Source: Hyphomicrobiaceae bacterium
GTDB lineage: Bacteria; Pseudomonadota; Alphaproteobacteria; Rhizobiales; Hyphomicrobiaceae
Length of the DNA: 64,000 bases
Direction: 5' to 3'
Assembly (NCBI GenBank): GCA_025351355.1
Contig: JANXWC010000058.1
Span: forward strand, 1 to 64,000
Shown here: positions 34,544-42,964 of the stretch, piece by piece
How positions within the stretch are numbered: position 1 is the stretch's first letter
Layout: every line of letters starts with the position of its first letter
Notes under the pieces: generated by a model
Database searches by the model: none
The model's input: only the letters and a program-made list of their open reading frames with translations
What the model was told of the DNA's origin: nothing
Position numbers and translations under genes: made by a program

Positions 34544-35533
34544 ATGCTGATCCGATTTTCTACCGCTGCATTGATCGCTGGCATGGCGTTCTGTTTGACC
34601 GCTTTGATGCCGCTGTCGGTTAGAGCGCAAGCCAGCTACCCCGACCGCCGGATATCCGTCATCCTGCCTTATCCTGGCGGCGGCATTGTCGATATCGTCA
34701 CGCGTATCGTGATGGATAAGCTTGCCGAGAACTGGCAGCAGACAATAACCGTTGAACCAAAGCCAGGTGCTAACGGAAATATTGCCTGGGATCAGGTCTC
34801 ACGCGCTGAACCAGACGGTTATACCTGGACGTTTTTCAGTCCCGGCACGATTGCCAATCCGCGCATGCAACCGGGGCTGAGGTGGAACGAAAAAAGTTTC
34901 GTGCCGATCGGCGCTGTGGTCTGGGCACCGTCGGTCGTCGTCGTGCATCCAAGCGTGCCGGCGCGTACGATGCGCGAGTTCATCGATTATGCGCAAAGGA
35001 ACCCGGGGGTGCTCAACTGGGCAAACCCCGGCGTCGGCACCTCGCAACATCTCAACACGGCCATCCTACTGCATGCCACCAAGCTGCAGATGGTCGAGGT
35101 GGCCTACAAGGGGCAGCCCCCCGGTATCGGCGACCTGATGGCCAATCGGGTGCAGATGACGCTCGCGTCCATCGGCCTCGTTACCGAGCACATCAAGGCC
35201 GGATCGCTGAAGCCGCTCGCCGTGCTGGGCAAGAGACGTTCGCCGCAATTGCCTGACGTGCCAACCATGGCAGAAGCCGGATATCCCGATGTCAACGTTG
35301 TCGCCTGGTACGGCTATGCAGCTCCGAAGGGGACACCGCAAGCTTTCGTCGACAAGATTGTCGCCGGTCTCAATGAGGCGTTGAAAGACGCCAAAGTGCG
35401 CGCCTCACTCGAAAGCCAGGGTTTGCAAATCGTCGATCCCATGACGCCGGCGGAACTGGTTGCGCTAGTGGAGGCGGACACCGCCAAATATGCCGAAGTC
35501 ATCAATCAGGCGAATATCAAAATCGGCAATTGA
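34544..35533 (+). CDS. Bug/TctC family tripartite tricarboxylate transporter substrate-binding protein
   Basis: A 329-residue precursor: signal peptide to about residue 28 (ending SVRAQA), then the Bug fold beginning SYPDRRISVILPYPGGGIVDIVTR, the pattern that opens nearly all Bug proteins. GTSQHLNTAILLHATKLQ and ENGYPDVNVVAWYG-like AGYPDVNVVAWYG are family sites around the ligand. The membrane components TctA/TctB are absent, as is common for these expanded proteins. Ligand is probably a small carboxylate. Confidence 0.93.
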   Translation: MLIRFSTAALIAGMAFCLTALMPLSVRAQASYPDRRISVILPYPGGGIVDIVTRIVMDKLAENWQQTITVEPKPGANGNIAWDQVSRAEPDGYTWTFFSPGTIANPRMQPGLRWNEKSFVPIGAVVWAPSVVVVHPSVPARTMREFIDYAQRNPGVLNWANPGVGTSQHLNTAILLHATKLQMVEVAYKGQPPGIGDLMANRVQMTLASIGLVTEHIKAGSLKPLAVLGKRRSPQLPDVPTMAEAGYPDVNVVAWYGYAAPKGTPQAFVDKIVAGLNEALKDAKVRASLESQGLQIVDPMTPAELVALVEADTAKYAEVINQANIKIGN

Positions 35534-35609
35534 GTGCCGATGGTAACGAAGCTGGGCTTTTATTCGGTCGCGCGGCATGCCTGCGGAGCGCAGCAATTAT
35601 GCAGTTTGA

Positions 35610-35659
35610 CCGCCGTCAACTGCCAAAAAATTAATGGTATTAAGGTTTTGCGACGGCGG
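35610..35659. promoter_or_regulatory. Spaced inverted repeat upstream of the CFA-synthase-like gene
   Basis: CCGCCGTC (35610-35617) and GACGGCGG (35652-35659) are perfectly complementary with 34 AT-rich bases between. It lies about 115 bases before the next gene, in an otherwise empty 240-base spacer, and could be an operator or leader hairpin. Confidence 0.35.
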
Positions 35660-35773
35660 GTAAAATTTTTACTCGTGTACGAACTAAATCACACCGTTCG
35701 GCGTTGCACCGACACTTGCATCCAGGATCCGTAACTGTGGTGCCGCGTTGCCGAACACGCCAAGGAGCATTCC

Positions 35774-37036
35774 ATGCGCGGAATTCTTCAGAGTTTTTTG
35801 GGCCAGATATTCCGTACGGGCAAGTTGGAATTGACGACCGCGGCGGGGCAAATCCTGCGCGTCGGCGATGGGTCCGGCAATCCGGTACGCTTGAAGTTGG
35901 CAGATTTTGCGGCTGAGCGCGAATTGCTGCTCAATCCGGAGCTGGCACTGGGCGAGCTATTTACCGACGGTCGACTTGTGATGGTGGAAGGATCGATTTA
36001 CGACCTTTTGACACTGGGAGCGTCCAACATTGCTCACGGGGCGTTGCCAGGCGCCGCGCGGGGGCATCAGATCCGCAGGCGTATTCTTCGGCTTCTGCAT
36101 CAATGGAATTCCCCGCTGCGCGCGACGCGTAACGTCGCCCATCATTATGACCTCAGCGGTCGGCTATACGACCTATTCCTGGATGCGGACAAGCAATATT
36201 CATGCGCGTATTTCGAAGCCGCCAATGCGACGCTTGACGAGGCGCAGTTGGCCAAAAAACGCCATATCGCGGCGAAGCTGCTGATCGAACCAAATATGCG
36301 TGTGTTGGATATCGGGTGCGGGTGGGGTGGGCTCGGCATTTATCTCGCGGAGATGTGCTCCGCGGACGTCACAGGCATCACCTTGTCGCAGGAACAATTG
36401 CGTATTGCGCGACGTCGCGCGGCCGCTTCGCCTGTCTCTCGTCACGTGTCATTTAAATTGCAAGACTACCGGTTCATCGCCGAACGATACGACCGCGTCG
36501 TATCAGTGGGCATGTTCGAGCATGTCGGCGTCGGTTACTACGATACCTTCTTCAGCAAAGTGCATGATTTGCTGCGTGACGATGGCGTCATGTTGCTGCA
36601 TTCGATCGGGCGCATGGATGGTCCGGGCGCGACCAATCCATGGATCGACAAGTACATATTCCCAGGGGGGTATGCTCCGGCGCTTTCTGAAGTATTGCTC
36701 GCCATCGAACGCTGCGGCCTCATCGTCACCGATATTGAGATACTGCGCTTGCACTATGCAGAAACGCTGCGCAATTGGCGTCAGCGATTTATGATCCGTC
36801 GCGCGGAGGCAGCTGCGATCTATGACGAGCGGTTTTGCCGGATGTGGGAATTTTATCTCGCCACCAGCGAAGTGTCGTTCCGCTACAGCGGCCTCATGGT
36901 GTTCCAAATCCAACTTTCCAAGCGCCAGGACGCCGTGCCGCTGACCAGAGACTACATCACGAGCGCAGAAGAAATTCTGCGGACGAGGGAACGGGCTGCG
37001 TCGAACGAAACGCGGTTTACGGAGGCTGCCGAATAG
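35774..37036 (+). CDS. Cyclopropane-fatty-acyl-phospholipid synthase family methyltransferase
   Basis: A 420-residue enzyme that transfers a methylene from SAM to unsaturated phospholipid acyl chains at the membrane. An N-terminal lipid-binding region (1-115) precedes the SAM-dependent domain: VAHHYDLSGRLYDLFLD, QYSCAYF (141-147), motif I LDIGCGWGGLG (178-188) and VGMFEHVG. The length is that of the longer CfaS type, about 40 residues more than E. coli Cfa. ATG 35774 has AAGGAG upstream. Some relatives make other modified lipids, so the exact reaction is uncertain. Confidence 0.93.
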   Translation: MRGILQSFLGQIFRTGKLELTTAAGQILRVGDGSGNPVRLKLADFAAERELLLNPELALGELFTDGRLVMVEGSIYDLLTLGASNIAHGALPGAARGHQIRRRILRLLHQWNSPLRATRNVAHHYDLSGRLYDLFLDADKQYSCAYFEAANATLDEAQLAKKRHIAAKLLIEPNMRVLDIGCGWGGLGIYLAEMCSADVTGITLSQEQLRIARRRAAASPVSRHVSFKLQDYRFIAERYDRVVSVGMFEHVGVGYYDTFFSKVHDLLRDDGVMLLHSIGRMDGPGATNPWIDKYIFPGGYAPALSEVLLAIERCGLIVTDIEILRLHYAETLRNWRQRFMIRRAEAAAIYDERFCRMWEFYLATSEVSFRYSGLMVFQIQLSKRQDAVPLTRDYITSAEEILRTRERAASNETRFTEAAE

Positions 37037-37110
37037 CGGGCAGCACTGAGCGCTGAGCCAAGCAAGCAAATACTTGAGCCTTTTAACTCATCAGGCATTT
37101 GGCGCCGTGC

Positions 37111-37130
37111 GGGTCCAGTAGGGTCCAGTA
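37111..37130 (+). repeat. Perfect 10-base tandem duplication
   Basis: GGGTCCAGTA occurs twice in direct contact, at 37111-37120 and 37121-37130, in the spacer before the serine hydrolase gene. Too short to be more than a slippage product. Confidence 0.7.
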
Positions 37131-37194
37131 GGCCTTGCACGGCGGCGCATTGTGAGGGCAGATAGTGCGGAGTAATCCGTAGGAGGCCCTTGCA

Positions 37195-38418
37195 ATGACC
37201 GATGTGATGCGAGTTCGACCTGAAGACGTGGGGATATCCAGTGCGCGACTTACGCGCGTGGAGCACTGGATGCGCAGCCAGATTGTCGGCGGTCGGCTCG
37301 CCGGTATCGAGGTGATGATCAACCGTAAAGGTCGGACAGCCTTTCACCATTGCGAAGGCAAGCGCGACTTGGCGCGCGAAGCGCCGGCGACGCCCGACAC
37401 CATTTATCGCATCTACTCCATGACCAAGGCGATGACGTCGGTCGCGATCATGATGCTTTACGAGGAAGGGCTGTTTCAGCTCGATGATCCCGTCAGCCGC
37501 TTTATGCCTGCGTTTGCGGGCCAGCGTGTCTATGTGGGTGGCGGTTACGGCGCCGTGCAAAGCGAGCCGGCCACGCGGGACATAACTTTTCGCGATCTGC
37601 TGACTCACACCTCCGGGCTTACCTACGGCTTCATGCAAGCCAATCCGGTCGATGCGATGTATCGCGCGCAGAAACTTGAACTCCCGGGCAGTGAAATGAC
37701 GTTGGCGGAATTCGCCGACAAAGTGGCCCGCATGCCGCTCATAGCGCAACCAGGGAAGGAGTGGAACTACTCGGTTTCAACCGACATTCTCGGCCATCTG
37801 GTGGCAGTTTTATCCGGCCATTCGTTCGATCATTTTTTGCGCGAGCGGATCATCAAACCGTTGGGGATGACGGATACCGATTTCCACGTGCCCGAGCGGA
37901 AAATCGGGCGCTTCGCCGCCTGCTACATTCGCGGGCCTGACGGGTGGCCTGCGCTGCAGGATGACCCGGAGAAAAGCCGCTTCCTGAGGGTTCCTTCGGC
38001 ACCGTCCGGCGGTGGGGGACTTGTGTCGACGGCGCGCGACTATATGCGGTTCTGTCAGATGTTGCTGGGCGACGGGCTGTTCGGCAATGTGCGACTGCTC
38101 GGGCGCAAGACCGTCGAATTGATGACACTCAACCATCTCGACGGCGACATGGCTGCGATGGGGCAGCCGCGATTCGGCGAGTCGAACTTCCATGGAATCG
38201 GCTTCGGCCTGGGGTTCTCAGTGACACTGGATCCAGCCAAGGCGCAGATCGCTGGTTCGTCGGGCGAGTATGCCTGGGGCGGCATGGCCAGCACCGCTTT
38301 CTGGATCGACCCGAAGGAAGATCTTTCCGTCGTCATGATGACGCAGCTCATCCCATCGTCGACGTATCCCATCCGGCGCGAACTGCGGGTGCTCACCTAT
38401 CAGGCATTGATTGACTGA
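37195..38418 (+). CDS. Serine hydrolase (class C beta-lactamase/esterase EstB type)
   Basis: A 407-residue member of the beta-lactamase-related serine hydrolases. The SxxK motif is Ser75-Met-Thr-Lys78, the second-site tyrosine is Tyr192 in WNYSVSTD, and RDLLTHTSGLTYG is typical. The C-terminal KTG-like triad is replaced by WGGMAST, as in esterases of this family. No signal peptide is visible, so the enzyme is probably cytoplasmic and an esterase rather than a resistance enzyme. GGAGG precedes ATG 37195 by about nine bases. Confidence 0.93.
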   Translation: MTDVMRVRPEDVGISSARLTRVEHWMRSQIVGGRLAGIEVMINRKGRTAFHHCEGKRDLAREAPATPDTIYRIYSMTKAMTSVAIMMLYEEGLFQLDDPVSRFMPAFAGQRVYVGGGYGAVQSEPATRDITFRDLLTHTSGLTYGFMQANPVDAMYRAQKLELPGSEMTLAEFADKVARMPLIAQPGKEWNYSVSTDILGHLVAVLSGHSFDHFLRERIIKPLGMTDTDFHVPERKIGRFAACYIRGPDGWPALQDDPEKSRFLRVPSAPSGGGGLVSTARDYMRFCQMLLGDGLFGNVRLLGRKTVELMTLNHLDGDMAAMGQPRFGESNFHGIGFGLGFSVTLDPAKAQIAGSSGEYAWGGMASTAFWIDPKEDLSVVMMTQLIPSSTYPIRRELRVLTYQALID

Positions 38419-38457
38419 GGTGTTGGAAAAAAACGCCGCGTTCGTGGTCGGTGTGAG

Positions 38458-38697
38458 CTATCTGGACATCAGCGGGTCGTCGAGATGGCGGGCTTCGTCC
38501 GCTACCATGACAGCGATACCGTCGCGGATCGGATAGGCCAGTCGTGCGGGTTTGCTGATCAGCTCTTGACGGGCGGCGTCGTATTGCAAGGGCGCCCGCG
38601 TCAACGGGCAAACCAGAAACTCGAGCATGCGCGGGTCCGCGATCGCTCGACGCGGTGCACTTGTTGTCGGATTTTGAGGTGCCGGGTCCCCCGTCAT
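38458..38697 (-). CDS. UPF0434/Trm112-like small protein
   Basis: A 79-residue protein. The core [18 protein letters not shown] and [26 protein letters not shown] is the YcaR/UPF0434 pattern, a Trm112-like fold. Only one cysteine of the usual zinc knuckle remains (VCPLTRAPL), so zinc is unlikely to be bound. ATG 38697 is preferred to TTG 38733. It follows the LON-N gene by 45 bases on the same strand. Confidence 0.9.
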   Translation of the reverse strand: MTGDPAPQNPTTSAPRRAIADPRMLEFLVCPLTRAPLQYDAARQELISKPARLAYPIRDGIAVMVADEARHLDDPLMSR

Positions 38698-38742
38698 GTT
38701 CGTTCCAAATGGCGTTGCAGTGGTCGCCGTCAATGCTTGCAG

Positions 38743-39456
38743 CTATTGCAGCGTCGAGCCGGGATTGCCGCCGCTGGCGGCCAATTCCATCTCGGCGAGC
38801 GCGATCAACATTTCGGCGCGCGCTTTGAGCGTCGCGGCCTCGAGCAGCGCCTGTTTTTCCTCGGGGCCATAGGGCGACATAACCGACAATGAGTTGACCA
38901 GCGTTTCGCTGCCGGAACGGCTGATGGACGCCCAATCGGCTTTCAGCTGCCGTGCTTCGAGAAAGCGCTTCAATGTTTCCAGCAAATGTTCGCGCGGAAT
39001 TTGTTGCTCACCGGACCCCGGAGAGAGATCGCCGGAGAACCGCTCCACGCTTAGGCGATACGTGCGAAAAGGTGTGTCGCTGAAGATTTCTTCGGTGAGG
39101 TCGCAACGTGCTACGCCCGTCAACGACGTGATCAGGCGGCCATCGTCAAGTTCCTGGAACGCAGATATGCGCCCGATGCATCCGACATTTCGCAACGCAA
39201 CTGTTGACGATTGCGGGCTGTCACGCTCTCCGTCTTCGTCGCCGTCGTCGTTGGCCGCCATCGCAACTCGCTGCGGCTGCACGATGGTAATCAAGCGGTC
39301 GCCCTTAAGTGCTGCGTCGAACATCGTCAGATAACGCGGCTCAAAGATGTTCAGCGGCAATCCGCTGCGCGGCAACAGGATGCAGCCCCGCAATGGAAAA
39401 ACCGGCAGTGTGGTGGGAATATCGCGGATGCTTTTGTAACGCTCATGTAGTTTCAT
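38743..39456 (-). CDS. LON peptidase substrate-binding domain protein
   Basis: A 237-residue stand-alone N-terminal domain of Lon without ATPase or protease. It starts with the characteristic LPVFPLRGCILLPRSGLPLNIFEPRYL, continues with GCIGRISAFQELDDGRL, and ends in a helical region. Such proteins are thought to bind unfolded polypeptides. It lies 29 bases downstream of the thioredoxin/TPR gene and forms a likely three-gene unit with it and the UPF0434 gene, an arrangement seen in other alphaproteobacteria. Confidence 0.92.
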   Translation of the reverse strand: MKLHERYKSIRDIPTTLPVFPLRGCILLPRSGLPLNIFEPRYLTMFDAALKGDRLITIVQPQRVAMAANDDGDEDGERDSPQSSTVALRNVGCIGRISAFQELDDGRLITSLTGVARCDLTEEIFSDTPFRTYRLSVERFSGDLSPGSGEQQIPREHLLETLKRFLEARQLKADWASISRSGSETLVNSLSVMSPYGPEEKQALLEAATLKARAEMLIALAEMELAASGGNPGSTLQ

Positions 39457-39485
39457 GGGGCAACTCGCGCTCGCTTCACAGATGA

Positions 39486-40415
39486 TCAGGAAAACAACAC
39501 GCTGGACAGCCGCCGTCGCCCATCAAGCGTGGCCGGATCTTTCGGCCCCCAGGCTTCGAAGAATTTGACCAGCTGCTTCCGCGCTGCCTCGTCTTCCCAT
39601 TTGCGGTCGAGACGGATGGCATCGAGCAAGTGAGTCGCCGCATCCTCCTTGCGACCGCGCGCTGCCAGGGCCACGGCGAGATCGATGCGTGCGCGATGGT
39701 TTTTCGGGTCTGCAGCGATCGCAGCCTCCAGTGGCTCCAATTCACCGGCATTGGTGGCCTGCTTAGCAAGATCGAGTGCGGCCTGAACGCTGGAAACGGC
39801 TGCCGTTGTGCGCTTGTCCGGTGCGACGAGTGCTAAAGTTTGTTCGGCACGTTCGAGGTCGTTGCTCTTGAGATAGCATTTTGCCAACCCTGCCAGTGCG
39901 TTGGGATTTTGCGGGTCTTCCTGTAGCAAGGCCGCAAATATTTCCGCCGCTCCTTGCAGATCGTTCGCTTCTAATGCCTGGATCCCGGCATCCAGGGCTG
40001 CCTGCAGGTCGTCTGCCGCATCATCGCCCAAGGCCCTGTCGATGAACTCCTTGACGGCAGTTTCAGGTTGCGCACCCTCAAATCCGTCTAGCGGGCGGCC
40101 GTCGCGAAAGGCGTAGACGGTCGGCAAAGTCTTTACGCGCAACTGACCGGCAATGGCCGGATGTGCGTCGGTATCCATTTTGACAAGCCGCACTTTGCCT
40201 GCATAGCCGCGGACGAGTTTTTCCAAAATCGGGGTTAGTTGCTTTGACGCAGCGCTGCGGGGTGAACGAAAGTCGACCAGTACCAGCGCCGACTTGGAGC
40301 TCTCCAGCACATCCTTGGAAAATGCCGCCGTCGTTGTATCTTTGATGACGTCGCCGACGTTGCCGGCGGTGGGCGATGCACTGGGCGCGGTCGAAGGTGG
40401 GCGTCCGAAAGTCAT
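39486..40415 (-). CDS. Thioredoxin-like/TPR protein (CnoX/YbbN type) without CxxC
   Basis: A 309-residue protein: N-terminal thioredoxin fold (about 25-130) and C-terminal tetratricopeptide-like helices (130-300). CnoX/YbbN proteins guard unfolded clients and pass them to GroEL or DnaK. In this copy the redox site that is normally WCxPC is FRSPRSAASK (residues 49-58), so both cysteines are missing and it cannot act as a thiol reductase; cis-Pro is retained in VKTLPTVYAF. The protein is therefore probably a pure holdase. It heads the operon with the LON-N gene. Confidence 0.92.
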   Translation of the reverse strand: MTFGRPPSTAPSASPTAGNVGDVIKDTTTAAFSKDVLESSKSALVLVDFRSPRSAASKQLTPILEKLVRGYAGKVRLVKMDTDAHPAIAGQLRVKTLPTVYAFRDGRPLDGFEGAQPETAVKEFIDRALGDDAADDLQAALDAGIQALEANDLQGAAEIFAALLQEDPQNPNALAGLAKCYLKSNDLERAEQTLALVAPDKRTTAAVSSVQAALDLAKQATNAGELEPLEAAIAADPKNHRARIDLAVALAARGRKEDAATHLLDAIRLDRKWEDEAARKQLVKFFEAWGPKDPATLDGRRRLSSVLFS

Positions 40416-40604
40416 ATTTGATCCTCAGGTGGCCAGCGGCGCTAAACTTGGCGCCGCTAAGCATGGTGATATCGGCTGCAATAATCCTGCATCTGCTAAG
40501 CTATCGAAGGCGCACGCGATCCGCGCTTTGGAAGGTGCGATGCACAAATGTGGCCGCCCCGGCCATCGGTCAAGTCCGATCAATGCATCTAACCGACAAT
40601 GAGC

Positions 40605-41144
40605 TTATCCGCCAGTCAGACTGGTTGATGACGTGGTCAGATCGACAATCAGCGGATCGTGGCCAGTGGCGCACAAAAATCGCAAGAGGTCGTCGCGGGC
40701 GATGGCTGACGTGGCCGAATTGACGAGGGGGTGACAGTTGATAATGTCGAAATGCATCAACGCCTTGTCGATGACGACGGTGACTTGGTTCGCCCGGTCA
40801 TTGAGCACGGCGAGGGCGGTTACCGATCCCGGCGCGATGCCAAGGGTAGCCAGCAGCAGATCGGCATTACCAAACGACAATCGTTTGCAATTCAAGGTTT
40901 TATGCAGCGACTTGAGATCGACCGTTGTGTGTGCTTCCGCGACGATGAGAAACAGCTGCCCTTTCGCATCCTTTAGAAACAGATTTTTGGTGTGCCCGCC
41001 CGGCATATGGCGCTCCAGCGCGTCACTCTCGGCAACGGTAAATACCGGAAGGTGTTCTTGCGATGTGATTGCAATTTTTAGTTGTTTCAAATAAACCATC
41101 AAATCCTGACGTGTTGCGGGTGCTTTCGGCACGGAACTGCGCAT
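40605..41144 (-). CDS. Prolyl-tRNA editing protein (ProXp-ala/YbaK family)
   Basis: A 179-residue free-standing editing domain that deacylates mischarged Ala-tRNA(Pro). The hallmark GGHTKNLFLKD holds the conserved lysine (Lys53), and GNADLLLATLGIAPGSVTALAVLND with DIINCHPLVNSATSAI completes the fold. ATG 41144 gives the usual length; an upstream extension to 41216 is not conserved. Confidence 0.93.
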   Translation of the reverse strand: MRSSVPKAPATRQDLMVYLKQLKIAITSQEHLPVFTVAESDALERHMPGGHTKNLFLKDAKGQLFLIVAEAHTTVDLKSLHKTLNCKRLSFGNADLLLATLGIAPGSVTALAVLNDRANQVTVVIDKALMHFDIINCHPLVNSATSAIARDDLLRFLCATGHDPLIVDLTTSSTSLTGG

Positions 41145-41394
41145 CTCTTCGCCCCAAAATATCCGACGTTTTGGTAACACAATCCAAACGAAAACAACGT
41201 GTTGTGTCACTGTCACCTTTGGTTAACAAGTACCTGTTAAAGACTTTAAGCCGTCGACGACGCTGGAACAACTGCCGCCGAGGCGCGTTCTGACGCAGCT
41301 GTGCGCCGACGCACTTCCGAGTTGTCAGTTGAAACTGATTGGACAGACACACGGTGCACAAATTTCGGTCATCGCCGTGCCACGCGATGCCCCT

Positions 41395-41619
41395 ATGTCG
41401 AGACAAAACATACTGAGGTCGCCAGTGATACAGTCTGCCGATAGTGTGCAACAGCCCATTCGTCCAGCGGCCCATTTGCGGTCCGGTGGGTGGGTTATCC
41501 GACGCGCCTTGATCGGCCTCTTTGCGCTGTCGGTATTTGTGCTGACCGGGGCATGTCTGATGTATGCCAGCATCGAACCGGATGGTTCGACAGTGGCTGA
41601 CCAGTCGCAGTCTGAGTAG
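41395..41619 (+). CDS. Small hypothetical membrane protein
   Basis: A 74-residue protein from ATG 41395, with one hydrophobic segment (ALIGLFALSVFVLTGACLM) after a basic stretch and a short acidic tail. The cysteine in TGAC resembles a lipobox but lies too far from the start for certainty. No family is recognised and the ribosome site is weak. The coding call rests on the well-formed positive-inside membrane segment. Confidence 0.45.
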   Translation: MSRQNILRSPVIQSADSVQQPIRPAAHLRSGGWVIRRALIGLFALSVFVLTGACLMYASIEPDGSTVADQSQSE

Positions 41620-41710
41620 CGCTCGCTGGCGTGCCTCACTCGCGCCGCAGCGCGCGATTAAGGCTTCGTCTGACGGTCGCATGATGGCCGGCGGGGGCTA
41701 GGTGAGAGAT

Positions 41711-42865
41711 ATGGGTGCACTTGCCAACCAGTCGAGTGCAAAAAGTTTGAGACGACGGCGTGCGCGCGCCAGCTTTCTAGTATGCGGCCTTTTTTTATTC
41801 GGCTTTTGTAGTAGCCGGCCAATTGCCCAGGCCGCGGGTTTGCCGGCAAACACAGTGCTGCCACCACCACCGACTCCCCGACCAGCTGTGCGTCCGACGC
41901 CGCGGCCCCCGGCAGCGGCAAATGCGATCTCACCAACCAGCCCGCCTAGCAGTGCCGCCGCCGCCGAAGTCGAGCGCCTTACACGCATCAATGCAGCCAA
42001 AAGCTGGGGCTATCAACTCGAAGGCATCAAGTTAGAGGAACTCCAGCGTTCGCCATATGATCTGCTCGTTGTCGACGCCACCACCGGCCTGTCCAGCGGT
42101 CGACCCTTCAACGCCAGCGAGGTCAGCGCGCTGAAGAAGAAGCCCGATGGCACGCCCCGCACCATCGTATCGTATCTGTCCATCGGCGAAGCCGAAGACT
42201 ATCGCCCCGAGTATTTTTCGCCGGAGTATATGGAGGAAGATGCGCCGGACTGGTTGATGCACGAAAACAAGGATTGGAAGGGCAATCGCATCATCAAGTT
42301 CTGCTCGGACGGCTGGCAGAAAACCATTTTAGGTGATGAAAACGGCAAAAGCGTCTACAACAGCATCGAGTCCTCGCCGCTTTATCGCCTGATCGATCTT
42401 GGCTTCGACGGCGTCTATCTCGATCGCGTCGACGTTTATGAGGAAGTCAACAAGCAGTGCCCCAACGCCGAACAACGCATGATCGATTTCGTCGTTAAGC
42501 TGGCGGCACACGCGCGCAGGCGTAACCCGCATTTCATGGTCATTTTGCAGAACGCCGAGGATCTGTTGCAGCATCCGCGGATGGTCAAGGCTCTCGATGC
42601 GGTGGCCAAGGAATCGCTGTTCCACGGTTGGGGCGGCGGTGACGGTTCGAACAGCCGGGCGATCAATGCGGCCAAAGACATAAGTTGGTCGACAGAACGG
42701 CTGGACATCGCCAGGAAATCCGGTCGGCCGGTGTTCGTCGTCGACTACTGCGCCGATCGCCCGCGCGCCGACCTGTCCGTCAAACGCATTCGCGAACGGG
42801 GTTATATCCCCTACATTGCAAAAAAGAGCCTCAATACGCTGTATCTCCCAGGACAGGATTTTTAA
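41711..42865 (+). CDS. GH114/TM1410-like (endo-alpha-1,4-polygalactosaminidase family) secreted protein
   Basis: About 384 residues. A basic N-terminus and hydrophobic segment (FLVCGLFLFGFCSSRPIAQA) form a signal peptide, followed by a Pro/Ala-rich linker and a TIM-barrel domain from about residue 95. SWGYQLEG, YDLLVVDA, IVSYLSIGEAEDYR and GFDGVYLDRVDVYE fit the GH114 family, which includes a galactosaminogalactan hydrolase. GTG 41702 is an alternative start. Activity on an exopolysaccharide is possible but not demonstrated. It leads into the collinear block that includes a glycosyltransferase. Confidence 0.87.
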   Translation: MGALANQSSAKSLRRRRARASFLVCGLFLFGFCSSRPIAQAAGLPANTVLPPPPTPRPAVRPTPRPPAAANAISPTSPPSSAAAAEVERLTRINAAKSWGYQLEGIKLEELQRSPYDLLVVDATTGLSSGRPFNASEVSALKKKPDGTPRTIVSYLSIGEAEDYRPEYFSPEYMEEDAPDWLMHENKDWKGNRIIKFCSDGWQKTILGDENGKSVYNSIESSPLYRLIDLGFDGVYLDRVDVYEEVNKQCPNAEQRMIDFVVKLAAHARRRNPHFMVILQNAEDLLQHPRMVKALDAVAKESLFHGWGGGDGSNSRAINAAKDISWSTERLDIARKSGRPVFVVDYCADRPRADLSVKRIRERGYIPYIAKKSLNTLYLPGQDF

Positions 42866-42964
42866 ATCGGCCCGAGCCGCTCGCGGTGCGCTGAAAAGGG
42901 GGCTAAATAGCAACCGTCGGCGGCGACAACAGCGCTGAACTTTTACAACGAGGACGGTGTGCTG

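Noticed and set aside
37111-37130. Start of a CRISPR-like array
   Set aside because: Just two adjacent copies of ten bases without spacers; no array of regularly spaced repeats occurs in the window.
41223-41240. TTAACA-N6-TGTTAA palindrome upstream of the prolyl-tRNA editing gene
   Set aside because: Arms are short and AT-rich, the spacing does not fit CtrA, and there is no second example in the window.
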